From NCBI GenBank assembly GCA_937895935.1, contig CALBKX010000015.1, positions 41,841 through 105,840 on the forward strand: a DNA stretch of 64,000 nt. The letters run 5' to 3'. The DNA is from an uncultured Clostridia bacterium. Its GTDB lineage: Bacteria; Bacillota; Clostridia; Christensenellales; UBA1242. The position numbers were made by a program, and so were the translations under genes. The notes below the pieces were generated by a model. The model did not search any database. It was not told where the DNA came from and saw nothing but the letters and a program-made list of their open reading frames with translations. Positions 8,834 through 17,287 of this stretch are shown piece after piece (positions within the stretch are counted from its first letter, which is position 1; each line of letters begins with the position of its first letter).

Positions 8834-9730
8834 ACCCTCAACACACAGGAGAATAGAATTTTCTCCTAATTCTTCAGAATCTTTCAATTTTTCAATAAAA
8901 GCTAACTTACTTTTTCTTAATTCTTTCATTTCTTGACTGTGGTTCAAAACCGCTTCTCTTGCTTTATCAGCTGCCCGTTCAGCTTTATCCACTTGTAGCA
9001 GCAAAGTAATTACTTGATTAAAATCTTTTTGTCTTTTAACAGAAAATTCTTTTAAGCATTCTGAAATAGCCGCTGATGTAGCTGTTCCTGCTTCTGGATT
9101 AGCTAAAGAAGTTTTCTGTTGATTACTCCATTGACCTACTCGAACTTTTACAGATACAAAACCACTTAAAACATTTCTGATTAAATCGCCGTTAAATTTA
9201 GTATGAGCCAAAGCATTAAAAGTTCTTGTTAAAGAAGATTTAAAGGCACTAATAAATCGTCCACCATCTTTTACATACAAAGAATTGGCATAACCTTTAA
9301 TTTCTCCTCTTTTTTGAACCCATTGTAAAGCCAATTCAACTTTACAATCAGCTGTTTCGTAATGATAAGAAAAAGGTTTAGATAAAGCATTCTTATTATT
9401 AATTCCGTCAATTAGCCCATTTTCAGAATAAAATTCGGTTATTTCTCCATCGACTACTAACTTAAATTTTAGCCCTTTAGAAAAATAACTCATATTTTTT
9501 AACATTTCTTTTAGTGATTCAACATCAATAAAAATGTTTCCATATACTTTTGTATCTGGGACATAAGTAATTTTTGTTCCAGTTTCTTTTGTTTTTCCAA
9601 TAATTTTTACATCATCATCTGCTACAGCTCCTTCATCATTAGAATGAAACTTTTGATAATAGATATTATTATCTCTTTTGACTTCTACTTCAAGCCATTC
9701 TGCTGTATGACAAACAATTTTGTTTCCTTC
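8834..9730 (-). CDS. gyrB: Topoisomerase II subunit B, exon 2 of 3
   Basis: 299 codons. I place its start at GAAGGAAAC (9730), because GCNG of exon 1 plus EGNKIVCHTAEWLEVEV then aligns residue for residue with the GyrB segment GLHGVGASVVNALSEWLEVEV. The upstream bases, including the apparent TTG start at 9745, are intron. The transducer domain and the start of TOPRIM (LLCVEG, E414) follow. The visible reading past 8834 (GWVALTYFVICQ) is intron. Confidence 0.85.
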
Positions 9731-10569
9731 CAGTGCCCTTCGCAATAGTTCATTACTACTGTTGCCGCAAACGCTGCTATATATTGCTATATAGATTAGA
9801 CTATATCTTTAAGATAATTCTTACTTCGCATTATTTAATGCTACTCTACTAAAACATTCTTGAAAAGATATGTTTAATAGCTGTTCCATATTAACATATT
9901 CTTTTTCAAGTAAAATTTTTTCGATAGTCGTTGAACGCTCATCAATTAGATAACCATTTTCTTTCATTTTCTTAATTCTAAATAAAATTGCTTCCCTCAG
10001 AATTTGGTTTAAATCGTAATTATATTTTTTTAATGAAAAAGTTTTTGTTCTTTCTTTTGCTCGCCAGCCGAATCCCTCTATCCATATTGGCTTACCTTCT
10101 GTCCAACTTACTCTTATTCTTTGGTATTTTCCATTGTCTTCATATCTTATCCCATTAAAATTAAATTTATTTGCGACAGTTGTGCTTTGATTCTTTTTAT
10201 TTAAGCTAGATGATACTAATCTTAAATTACTTTTTTGATTATTAAGCCCATTTTTATCTATATGGTCAACTAAAATCTTATTATCTGTAAGACCAAGTAT
10301 CCATCTATGCATCCGACCATAAGTATCATGAATAGCATACACAGTTTTTCTGTCATGAGAACAATCACTTCTTTTATATCCAGTTAAATACCAACCTTTT
10401 TTGGGAATTCTTTCATAATCTTCATCGTCCAGCAGAACTTCTGCTCCGCAAGTTAAAATAAATTTTTTCATACAACACCTCTTTAATGAGGTTATCTAAT
10501 TGTGAACGCTGCTGATTGTCCCATAGGGAGTTTCCAGCAATTCAAGAATTTTTACAATGGCTCAGGTTA
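9731..10569 (-). ncRNA. Group I intron 1 of gyrB, carrying an HNH gene
   Basis: 839 nt. Exon 1 ends AATGGT, paired with GCCATT (P1, U-G at the site). P4/P6 elements are GAATTGCTGGAAAC and AATCAGCAGC; P7 halves are GTTCAACGACTATC and GATATAGTCTAATC; the intron ends in G at 9731. The 5' half of P7 lies inside the last codons of the HNH gene, so coding and catalytic RNA overlap. Its 3' part shares about 27 nt with nrdD intron 1. Confidence 0.85.
9821..10471 (-). CDS. HNH homing endonuclease in gyrB intron 1
   Basis: 216 aa. HNH core LVDHIDKNGLNNQKSNLRLV (about 68-87), then an AP2/NUMOD-like DNA-binding stretch (FNGIRYEDNGKYQRIRVSW). It starts at ATG with AGAGGTG 7 nt upstream. The enzyme would cut intron-less gyrB alleles to spread the intron. 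Its C-terminal codons ERSTTIEK encode P7 of the intron at the RNA level, and translation there would compete with RNA folding. Confidence 0.9.
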   Translation of the reverse strand: MKKFILTCGAEVLLDDEDYERIPKKGWYLTGYKRSDCSHDRKTVYAIHDTYGRMHRWILGLTDNKILVDHIDKNGLNNQKSNLRLVSSSLNKKNQSTTVANKFNFNGIRYEDNGKYQRIRVSWTEGKPIWIEGFGWRAKERTKTFSLKKYNYDLNQILREAILFRIKKMKENGYLIDERSTTIEKILLEKEYVNMEQLLNISFQECFSRVALNNAK

Positions 10570-10917
10570 ACCATTACATCCAATAGCAGATGAATAAGCT
10601 CCTTCTTCGTGCTTACCGCCACTATGCGGAATAAGAAAGGCAGCAGTTAAAGAATTAATTCCATCTTCTCTTTTACCTACTGGAATCCCTCTAAATTCAT
10701 CCTTAACAGTAATTGTTCTATTTTTTGTATCTAAAGTAATTTCACAAACAGAATTGGGTTTTGGATAAACTTCGTATTCATCTTGAACATTTACGATTAA
10801 TTCTCGAAGTCCAAGATTGATTGCTTCTTGCTTTTCACCAGTCAAATACATTCCCAATTTTTGTCGAAATGCTTTCCCAGCACTAAGTGTTTTTATATCA
10901 TTAGCACCATAACTCAC
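10570..10917 (-). CDS. gyrB: Topoisomerase II subunit B (GyrB/ParE-like), exon 1 of 3
   Basis: Spliced product 615 aa (10917-10570, 9730-8834, 8641-8039). Exon 1 holds the first part of the GHKL ATPase: ELIVNVQDEY (E39, N43 region), VKDEFRGIPV (D73, G77) and HSGGKHEEGAY. It ends at IGCNG, where the third GHKL glycine motif is split by the intron. Together with GyrA it makes the ATP-driven type II topoisomerase. ATG start; GGGAGG lies upstream, with a TTGAAA-17-TATAAT promoter. Confidence 0.87.
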
Positions 10918-10947
10918 TGTATCTACCTCCCTTACTTTTCTATTATA

Positions 10948-10976
10948 ATTATACTATAATTAGGCTTCTTTTTCAA
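10948..10976 (-). promoter_or_regulatory. Promoter TTGAAA-17-TATAAT for gyrB-gyrA
   Basis: On the minus strand TTGAAA (10976-10971) lies 17 bp from TATAAT (10953-10948). The -35 box is inside the 3' end of the upstream cysteine-cluster gene. Confidence 0.8.
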
Positions 10977-11514
10977 TAATTTCTTTACCGTAAATACTTA
11001 AAAATTTCTTTAAATTATCTTCACTTAACATAATGTTCTTGTGCTCTAAAAAGAATTCTTCATTATCGATTTTCCATTTTTTATCTTTATTGTATAAATA
11101 AAGCGGTGTGGTTATAGGTCTTAATAAATTGCGGCTACTAATATCTGGAAAATCTTTTAGTAAAGCAATTTTATGTTCTTTTGGATAAAATTCTTTACAA
11201 ACAGCTTGAATATAAGTTGCCCATTCTGGTGTTCCTAAACCATATTTTTCTAGATTTATTTTATATCCTTCAGGCAAACATTGTCCACAAAATCTACAAT
11301 CATGGCAAGTAAAAACACCGCCATGCTTATCCATAAACTCTTGAACATTATAATATAGTTTTTTAGATAAATTATATTTTTTTACAATAGTGTTATACAT
11401 TTTATTAGAAAAATGCTGATAACCCAATTTTTTCAAAAACTCTGTTTTAGTTCTGGAAGCCCTAAATATCTTTTTTATTTCATCTTCTGAAAAATTGTTA
11501 TAAATTGCCGCCAA
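10960..11514 (-). CDS. Unrecognised protein with Cys cluster CHDCRFCGQC
   Basis: 184 aa. Residues about 15-50 (SRTKTEFLKKLGYQHFSNKM) look like the short helical DNA-binding segment found N-terminal to some phage nucleases. A tight cysteine cluster at about 71-80 should bind zinc or an iron-sulfur cluster. No nuclease motif is evident after it. TTG start with AGAGGTGG 4 nt upstream. It lies between nrdG and gyrB. Confidence 0.6.
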   Translation of the reverse strand: MAAIYNNFSEDEIKKIFRASRTKTEFLKKLGYQHFSNKMYNTIVKKYNLSKKLYYNVQEFMDKHGGVFTCHDCRFCGQCLPEGYKINLEKYGLGTPEWATYIQAVCKEFYPKEHKIALLKDFPDISSRNLLRPITTPLYLYNKDKKWKIDNEEFFLEHKNIMLSEDNLKKFLSIYGKEIIEKEA

Positions 11515-11525
11515 AATACCACCTC

Positions 11526-12068
11526 TTACAAGAAAATTTTGTTATGATATTGCTCGACATCATTTGGATAAATTTCTTTAAAATATTCTTGAGAAATATT
11601 TAAAAAATAAGTGTCTTTGTTTTCATAACACTGTTGATTATAAGAACCTCTCAAATCTAATCCTTTTAAGACTTTAGTTTTATCAAATCTTCCATCAATA
11701 ATATAGTTAAAATAAGATAACTTGTCTTTTGGATATAGTTCTTTTAATTCTTTCATTGTATAACCGCTATAGCAAATAATTTTTTTATTTAATTCTTTGA
11801 CTCTGCGGCACAGATTTAAAACAGTTTCAATATTTTCTTTTTCAACTGGATTACCGCCGGATAACACAAAATAAGAAATATGAGGAGACTTTAGTTTGTC
11901 TAAAATCTCCTCGATAGTATTATTTGTAAATAGTTTTCCGCCATTAAAATCCCATGTTTGTTTATTATGGCATTCGGAACAATGTAAATGACATCCACTA
12001 ACAAATAAAGTTATAGAAATGCCATGACAATTTCCCGTATCAAAATTTATGATTTCGTTATAGTTCAT
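11526..12068 (-). CDS. nrdG: Anaerobic ribonucleotide reductase activating protein (radical SAM)
   Basis: 180 aa from the ATG at 12068, 8 nt after AAAGGTG (an ATG 6 nt earlier is too close). The radical-SAM motif is CHLHCSEC (C26, C30, C33), which binds the 4Fe-4S cluster. LSGGNP is the typical SAM-binding GGxP motif. NrdG generates the glycyl radical on NrdD with SAM and a reductant. NrdD is encoded about 1.6 kb upstream in the same direction, so both parts of the class III enzyme are present. Confidence 0.92.
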   Translation of the reverse strand: MNYNEIINFDTGNCHGISITLFVSGCHLHCSECHNKQTWDFNGGKLFTNNTIEEILDKLKSPHISYFVLSGGNPVEKENIETVLNLCRRVKELNKKIICYSGYTMKELKELYPKDKLSYFNYIIDGRFDKTKVLKGLDLRGSYNQQCYENKDTYFLNISQEYFKEIYPNDVEQYHNKIFL

Positions 12069-12081
12069 TAGCATCACACCT

Positions 12082-12791
12082 TTAGATTGTATATAATTTT
12101 TCAGTAATAAAAAACTTCTTTTGATGACTTAAAGACCTATTACATTCTTTTTCCCAAATGATTTTAAAATCATTTGGCATTGTCATTTCGCTAATAAAAA
12201 TTTTATTATTTTTAGAATTGGTTCTTACCCAGTCGTAAAAATTTCTATAATTAAAATCAATATCATAATATTGCTTTTTACTTTCTCGATATGGAATATC
12301 ACAATATATTAAACAATTATTAAGTTTTAATTCATCATAAGATTTTGCTTCAAAAATACAATTCTTAATTTTTAAAAAACTTTCTTTTACTGATAAATAA
12401 TGCTCTTTTTGATATAATCGCTGACCACCATCTTTAGCATAAGAACCCCACATTCTCCCATTATAACTTGGCACAAACATCATATAGCCATAATAATAAT
12501 CTGGATATTTCCCATCTTTTAATTTAAAAGAATTTTTAACCTCATTATAATGCTCCGCCCCAAAACTATTAGGTTGCGGCATTTCCCATCCGTCTTGTAA
12601 AGCTTTATAAAAGGCAATCAGATATTTATTAATATCGTAAAAATATCTGATTGAAAAATTAATATTTTCCATTATATTGCCGCCCCTCCAAATGGTTCTA
12701 CATAAGCTGAATATTTTCCAGTATCCAGCTCTTTTTGTAGAATCGGGCAAATATATTTCGCCAATTTCTTTTTACCACCTACATAAACCAT
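12082..12791 (-). pseudogene. dam: D12-class (Dam-like) adenine methylase with a one-base frameshift
   Basis: The ATG at 12791 (overlapping the upstream stop as TAATG, with AGAGGTG) starts MVYVGGKKKLAKYICPILQK and runs to AYVEPFGGAAI, then stops. The family sequence continues in another frame as NIMENINFSIRYFYDINKYL, which follows directly in Dam enzymes. A single base gained near GCGGCAATATAATGG (about 12670-12685) would restore the motif EPFGGAAN-IM. Motif IV is CDIPYRES near the C-terminus. This is either a true mutation, a programmed shift or an assembly error; the rest of the frame is intact, so decay is recent if real. Confidence 0.72.
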
Positions 12792-13081
12792 TAAAACACC
12801 TCTACATAAACTCTTCTATTAGGTAAATCAATCCATGGTTTAAAATTCTCTTTATAAAAATCATACCTTACACTACTTTCAATGTCAAGAATTTCACCAT
12901 TCTCAGTTTCTTTAATTTCATTAGGGTATAATAAATAAAAACTACAAGGAGTTTCATTTAACTTTCCTAAATAACTTTCATAATACTCTTTAATATCCTT
13001 TCTTAATAATTTTGGATAAATAAAGCTATGAATATGATATTCAACTTTTTCTTCTCTCTGAATTTGTAATAGAATTAGCAT
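12791..13081 (-). CDS. Unrecognised 96-residue protein
   Basis: MLILLQIQREEKVEYHIHSF at the start; beta-rich with a HIHSF segment and a C-terminal RRVYVEVF. It overlaps the preceding gene by 41 nt and its stop overlaps the methylase start, so translation is probably coupled. The start codon is uncertain, because no good ribosome binding site lies just upstream. Confidence 0.55.
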   Translation of the reverse strand: MLILLQIQREEKVEYHIHSFIYPKLLRKDIKEYYESYLGKLNETPCSFYLLYPNEIKETENGEILDIESSVRYDFYKENFKPWIDLPNRRVYVEVF

Positions 13082-13511
13082 TTTTAAGTTCGTGTTCCTT
13101 TCTTCTTTGAATTTTTCTTTGTGTATAATATTCTTTTAGTTTTATTGGACATCTGTTTTTCCAAATGATTTTTTCTTTTCCCTCTTTTAGTCTCGCATCA
13201 TCATTAAATAATGTTCGCCACTCTTCTGTCATAAAATACTCAAGCTGAAAAAGAAATTGTTCTAACTCATATTTTTTTAAAGAATCGGTTTCTGTTTTTA
13301 GTGCTTTTCTATATCTATCATAAGCACGTTCAATTACAGTGGGGATGTTTCTATCAAAAACTTTGTTGTTTCTAGAAAAAGCTTTAGAATCTTTTAGAAT
13401 TTTATTCCAAAACTTTACCCCAAAAGGACTATCATAATCATGAATTCTTTGGTTCTCTTTTACTAAATTTTTAATTACATTTTTCTTTGTTCTCTTAACT
13501 CTATTTTCCAT
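13041..13511 (-). CDS. Unrecognised basic protein, 156 aa
   Basis: Highly charged and helical, with Arg/Lys-rich ends (RVKRTKKNVIKNLVKENQR and RKIQRRKEHELKN), suggesting nucleic-acid binding. ATG start with AAAGGAG 6 nt upstream; it follows a consensus promoter and heads the segment nrd-linked small genes - dam - nrdG. No family recognised. Confidence 0.6.
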   Translation of the reverse strand: MENRVKRTKKNVIKNLVKENQRIHDYDSPFGVKFWNKILKDSKAFSRNNKVFDRNIPTVIERAYDRYRKALKTETDSLKKYELEQFLFQLEYFMTEEWRTLFNDDARLKEGKEKIIWKNRCPIKLKEYYTQRKIQRRKEHELKNANSITNSERRKS

Positions 13512-13571
13512 AATTAACTCCTTTTTTAAATTTTATTTACTATTATCCTCCTTTCTTAATTTTCTATAATT

Positions 13572-13600
13572 AGTATAGCATAAAAAAGAAGAGAAATCAA
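13572..13600 (-). promoter_or_regulatory. Promoter TTGATT-17-TATACT within a terminator
   Basis: On the minus strand TTGATT (13600-13595) is inside the 3' arm of the nrdD terminator. Seventeen bp later comes extended -10 TGCTATACT and the conserved AATTATAGAAAA start region. Confidence 0.85.
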
Positions 13601-13616
13601 ATAGAGATTTCTCTTC
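13582..13616 (-). terminator. Strong terminator after nrdD
   Basis: On the minus strand GAAGAGAAATC (13616-13606) pairs perfectly over 11 bp with GATTTCTCTTC (13598-13588), followed by TTTTTT. Confidence 0.88.
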
Positions 13617-13642
13617 AGGTTTGAATACTGATATTATTCTTG

Positions 13643-15172
13643 TTAATTTAAATGTTTTACTCTATTATAAACATCCGCCGCACGTCCTTCTTTTACATTA
13701 TTTAGAGTTGTTAAATAACCGCAAATACGCCAAGAAGTTCTTACTCTATCTGTCTCGCCACATTTAGGACATTGCCATTTAATTTCTCCGCCATTCATAA
13801 TCTTTTTAAAGTCATAGCCCATAAATAAACAATCCGGATTTTCACATTGAGAAACTTCACTATTAACTTCAGCATATAAACAATTATTACCAATATGTTC
13901 AATTATTTCTAACATAGCATCAAGATTATTTGATAAATTAGGAACTTCTATATATGAAATACTGCCCCCTTGTGTTTTATCACTAAATTGTGCTTCTGCT
14001 GTTAATTTACTAAAAGCATCAATTTTTTGAAAAACTGGTATATGATAACCATTTGTTAAATATTTTCTTTGAGTTCCATCACCTACTTGTTCAAAATCTC
14101 TTAAACAGGCTTTAGCGAATTTATCAGTCAAGGATTCGGCGGGTGTAGCATATAAAGCAATACTTACATTGACTTTATCCCCAAAACTTTTATTCTTATC
14201 ATTAAGGTAATCTAAAATTTTATGTGCTAATATTCTACCTTTGCCTTCCCAATGATTTCCTCCTGTAATGTATTTTACACATTCATAAAGTCCCATATAC
14301 CCAAGAGTGCAAGTATAAAATCCACCATAAACTAATTTTTCAAGATTATCTTCTGGATTTAAACGTGCCATACCACCATAAACCCAAAGTAAAGGACAAG
14401 CTTTTGCTTTTATTTTTGCTACATGATTGATTCTCCAAACCATATCTTGATAAGCAATATCTAAATAATGGTCAAGATTTTTAAATAAAATCTCTTCAGA
14501 ACGCTCTTTGTTGTTTTCCATTGCTATATACGGTAAATTTAAAGATTGAACTCCGCAATTCCCTCTGCCATATACTTGTAATTTTCCAGTTTCTGGATTA
14601 ACCCATGGAGAAAGGAGTGCTCTACATCCCATGCTTGGAGTAGCAATCCCTTTCAATTCCATGTGTTTTTTAACACTCATATAATCTGGAACAAGTCTTT
14701 TTGCTGAACATTCAGCACACATTTTTGTTATTTCGTAGTATTTTCCACCTTTCATAGTATCTTCATCAAGAAAATAAAGAATTTTTGGGAAATTAGGATT
14801 TACTTTTAAACCACTTTTATCTTTTACGCCAGAAATTCTTTGCTTTAACATTTCTTTAAAAATTAGAATTAAATCATCTGTATATTCAGGCTCTTCATTC
14901 AAATAAACAGAAACAGTTAAAAAAACAGCTTGCCCAACAGAACTACAAAGAGTTGAATTTTGATAATCAAAACACTGCATTCCTTGCTCGATTTCTTTAG
15001 ATAATCTTTTATTTACAATTTTTGCTTTAGTCTTTTTAAAATCAAAATTGTGCATCTCATTATTAGAAAAATTATCTAACACAAAATAGATTTCATCTTC
15101 AACTTCAGCTTCAATTTTTTTTCGGCTAGCATTAACAAATTTGGCAAGATGCAATAAATTAATAGTGCAACC
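13643..15172 (-). CDS. nrdD: Anaerobic ribonucleotide reductase NrdD, exon 3 of 3
   Basis: 509 aa of the catalytic domain, beginning GCTINLLHLAKFVNASRKK. It contains the active-site loop RGNCGVQSLNLPY, a four-Cys zinc site near the C-terminus (CENPDC ... CPKC) and the glycyl-radical motif RICGYL (G697 of the spliced protein). Removing intron 2 joins ITGNSYG to GCTINLL, as in the family's conserved YGG segment. The apparent ATG at 15175 arises from the last intron bases. Confidence 0.92.
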   Translation of the reverse strand, partial: GCTINLLHLAKFVNASRKKIEAEVEDEIYFVLDNFSNNEMHNFDFKKTKAKIVNKRLSKEIEQGMQCFDYQNSTLCSSVGQAVFLTVSVYLNEEPEYTDDLILIFKEMLKQRISGVKDKSGLKVNPNFPKILYFLDEDTMKGGKYYEITKMCAECSAKRLVPDYMSVKKHMELKGIATPSMGCRALLSPWVNPETGKLQVYGRGNCGVQSLNLPYIAMENNKERSEEILFKNLDHYLDIAYQDMVWRINHVAKIKAKACPLLWVYGGMARLNPEDNLEKLVYGGFYTCTLGYMGLYECVKYITGGNHWEGKGRILAHKILDYLNDKNKSFGDKVNVSIALYATPAESLTDKFAKACLRDFEQVGDGTQRKYLTNGYHIPVFQKIDAFSKLTAEAQFSDKTQGGSISYIEVPNLSNNLDAMLEIIEHIGNNCLYAEVNSEVSQCENPDCLFMGYDFKKIMNGGEIKWQCPKCGETDRVRTSWRICGYLTTLNNVKEGRAADVYNRVKHLN

Positions 15173-16313
15173 CAATAATATAAAGGTTTTTTAATTACCC
15201 TTATATTTTAGACTATTTCTTGTAATCTTTTTGGTTGATTACCGATGTGTTTCAAACATTGCCACCAATGTCCTACAATTAGTCGTTACAATTATTTATT
15301 AATTTTATATTATATTTTTCGGGAGTTTCTAAATATCTACGAACTTGAGTTTCAGATTTTCCCATAAATTTTGATAAAGCTGCGACACTTTTAAATTCAT
15401 ATTTGTCTTTGTAAATAATTTTGTCAAAAATAAATCTTCGTTTTATAACTGGTTTTCTATTTAATTCTCTATAGGAATGAAGATTGTTTTCAGATTGTGA
15501 AACCCATTCTAAATTAATAGATTTATTGTTAGTAATATCACCGTCTTTATGATTAATAGTGTTATGTTTTTCATCATGACCTTCGCAAAAGGCAAATCCC
15601 ACTAATCTTGCAACTTGGTATATTTTAGATTCATTATTTTTACTTAATACTGCTTGTAGTCTACCACTTATAGGGTTTACACAATATCTTAAAAGAATTT
15701 CTTCATTCAAATATTTTGTTTTTATTCTGCCATAATTTGACACTTGATAATTCTCATATCCTAAAATTTCTTTCCAAATTTCTCCGTCAATTAAATTGTC
15801 TTTTAATAAAATTTTATTATTACTTTGCTTTGTTTCAGAATTCCTTTTTTGCCATTCTTTGTAAGCTTTTTGAAGCACCTTGTCATATTTAAACAATCTG
15901 ACAAGACTATCATTACTTATTTTTATTTCTTTGGCAATATTTGTAATAGTATTGTTTCTACCAAGTTGAGAAATTATGTATTGTTTATATTCATTTAATA
16001 TTTTTTCATTTTTCGGCGTTAAATGCATTTTAGATTGATTTTGAGGAAAATTCCATTCTTTAATTTTTTTTCCAACTATTCTTCTATCTATTTCAAGTAG
16101 TCGAGCTATATAAGTTTTGGTTCTCCCCTCGTTTGTATATAATTGATAGATAGTATTTCTTAAAAGTTCGCATTTTTCTTTATTTGTCATCTTGTATTCC
16201 ACCTTAAATTAATAAATAATCACGAGATTAGCTTTTCCATCCTACCTCGTTAGCTGCGATACGCAACCCCGTTTTGACGGTTAACATCGTTTTGATACGG
16301 CAGTTTATTTTAA
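15173..16313 (-). ncRNA. Group I intron 2 of nrdD, carrying an HNH gene
   Basis: 1141 nt. Exon 2 ends ATACGGT, pairing over 7 bp with GCCGTAT (P1, U-G at the site). Other core elements are GGGTTGCGTATCGCAGC near the 5' end, and P7 halves TGTAACGACTAA and AAATAGTCT flanking the downstream part; the intron ends in G at 15173. Confidence 0.85.
15279..16190 (-). CDS. HNH homing endonuclease (NUMOD4-HNH-NUMOD1) in nrdD intron 2
   Basis: 303 aa from ATG at 16190 (AAGGTGG 8 nt upstream; an earlier GTG falls in that site). Two N-terminal helix-turn-helix segments (TYIARLLEIDRRIVGKKI, TITNIAKEIKISNDSLVRLF) come first. Then NUMOD4 (EIWKEILGYENYQVSNYGRI), an HNH_3 core (TINHKDGDITNNKSINLEWV), and a C-terminal NUMOD1/IENR helix-turn-helix (FKSVAALSKFMGKSETQVRR). 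The layout is that of I-HmuI-type nicking homing endonucleases of phage introns. Confidence 0.92.
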   Translation of the reverse strand: MTNKEKCELLRNTIYQLYTNEGRTKTYIARLLEIDRRIVGKKIKEWNFPQNQSKMHLTPKNEKILNEYKQYIISQLGRNNTITNIAKEIKISNDSLVRLFKYDKVLQKAYKEWQKRNSETKQSNNKILLKDNLIDGEIWKEILGYENYQVSNYGRIKTKYLNEEILLRYCVNPISGRLQAVLSKNNESKIYQVARLVGFAFCEGHDEKHNTINHKDGDITNNKSINLEWVSQSENNLHSYRELNRKPVIKRRFIFDKIIYKDKYEFKSVAALSKFMGKSETQVRRYLETPEKYNIKLINNCND

Positions 16314-16461
16314 ACCGTATGAATTTCCGGTAATATGACTTAAGATTTGAGTTGTAATAGTGCAAGCAGTTAAAAAACTTTTTGGCTTTTCAATCCATCT
16401 GCCACCTAATTCAAAACCATTTTGTAATAACTCATCAAGATTTAATAATCTACAATTTTCC
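16314..16461 (-). CDS. nrdD: NrdD exon 2 of 3
   Basis: A 148-nt internal exon giving about 49 residues: ENCRLLNLDELLQNGFELGG, then RWIEKPKSFLTACTITTQIL and SHITGNSYG. These match the conserved NrdD stretch with the first active-site cysteine (NC, about C166) and the IEKPxSFxTAC motif. It lies between two introns and is too short for ordinary ORF calling. The 5' edge is fixed by phase and by a G at the intron end. Confidence 0.85.
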
Positions 16462-16723
16462 CATTTATATTCACACAGTCATTTCTGTGCCGTTCTCTTA
16501 TGAACTGCTATATATTACTATATAGATTAGACTATATCATCAACTTAAAACAAGTTGTCCACTTTTTCGTTTTATTTAAAAAACTACTCATTTCTGATAG
16601 TCGTTAGGCTTTTAAAATTTAGCACGGCAAGTTATCTTCTTTAATTGAAATTGTATTAAAGACTTTCTCCGTTTAAATAGATTTTTCTAATATTCTCACG
16701 AACATTAGGCACAGCTTTTATTT
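16462..16723 (-). ncRNA. Group I intron 1 of nrdD (262 nt, no ORF)
   Basis: The most likely 5' site is after GCAT, which pairs with GTGC (P1, U-G); the 3' site is after G at 16462. P7 halves CCTAACGACTATC and GATATAGTCTAATC are clear. The 3' block GATATAGTCTAATCTATATA is shared with gyrB intron 1. P1 is short, so the 5' edge could be off by a few bases. Confidence 0.75.
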
Positions 16724-17211
16724 ATGCTTCTAAAAGAATAGGACATATCATGAAAATATACTACTCCTCTATCATGAGCTTCTAAAGCATCTTTAGGTAA
16801 AGCTTCACGCATAGCTTCTTTACTGGGGATTTCTGCCAAATACGAATTTTTGATATGAGTTAATTCAGTATCTTTGTTAGCATTTTCTTCTTTTACTTCT
16901 TTTGTAGAATAAAGAACTTTTTCAATTTCTGTAGGATTTTTATTAATTCGCTCTTTATTAATTTTATAATCAGAATACTGTCTTGCTATATCAGGAGCTT
17001 TATCATAGAGAACACTCATAACGATATTTTCTATTTCGCTATTAGATACGGCATCCTTTCCTTTCATTACTACTTTAGTTGTAATTTCATTAGTTAAAGA
17101 ATCAATAAAATCAAAATCCGGCAACTTAATTTGATTAGCCGCTTGAATGATTGCTCTTCTAATTTTATTACTGTCATATGGTATTTCTTTATTATTTTTA
17201 ATTACTACCAT
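16724..17211 (-). CDS. nrdD: Anaerobic ribonucleoside-triphosphate reductase NrdD, exon 1 of 3
   Basis: Spliced product 721 aa (17211-16724, 16461-16314, 15172-13643), close to the 710-720 of known NrdD. Exon 1 holds the ATP cone (VIKNNKEIPYDSNKIRRAII, residues 3-22 and on to about 90), the allosteric nucleotide site. It then starts the catalytic barrel with DRGVVYFHDMSYSFRS. The enzyme makes deoxynucleotides from NTPs without oxygen, which points to an anaerobic host. ATG start with AAGGAGG 7 nt upstream; a TTGACT-17-TATAAT promoter lies just before it. Confidence 0.92.
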
Positions 17212-17234
17212 AAGACCACCTCCTTATATTAATA

Positions 17235-17263
17235 ATTATAGCAAAAAATATAAAGAGAGTCAA
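17235..17263 (-). promoter_or_regulatory. Promoter TTGACT-17-TATAAT for nrdD
   Basis: On the minus strand TTGACT (17263-17258) lies in the 3' arm of the preceding terminator. The extended -10 is TGCTATAAT (TATAAT 17240-17235). Confidence 0.87.
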
Positions 17264-17283
17264 GAAAACCTCAACTCTCTTTT
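17249..17283 (-). terminator. Terminator after the small membrane protein gene
   Basis: On the minus strand AGAGAGT (17280-17274) pairs with ACTCTCT (17260-17254), followed by a short TTTAT. The 3' arm carries the next promoter's -35 box. Confidence 0.75.
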
Positions 17284-17287
17284 TAAT

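Noticed and set aside
15175..15175. ATG at 15175 as an independent nrdD start
   Set aside because: The AT comes from the last intron bases; splicing after G at 15173 gives the conserved YG-GCTINLL junction.
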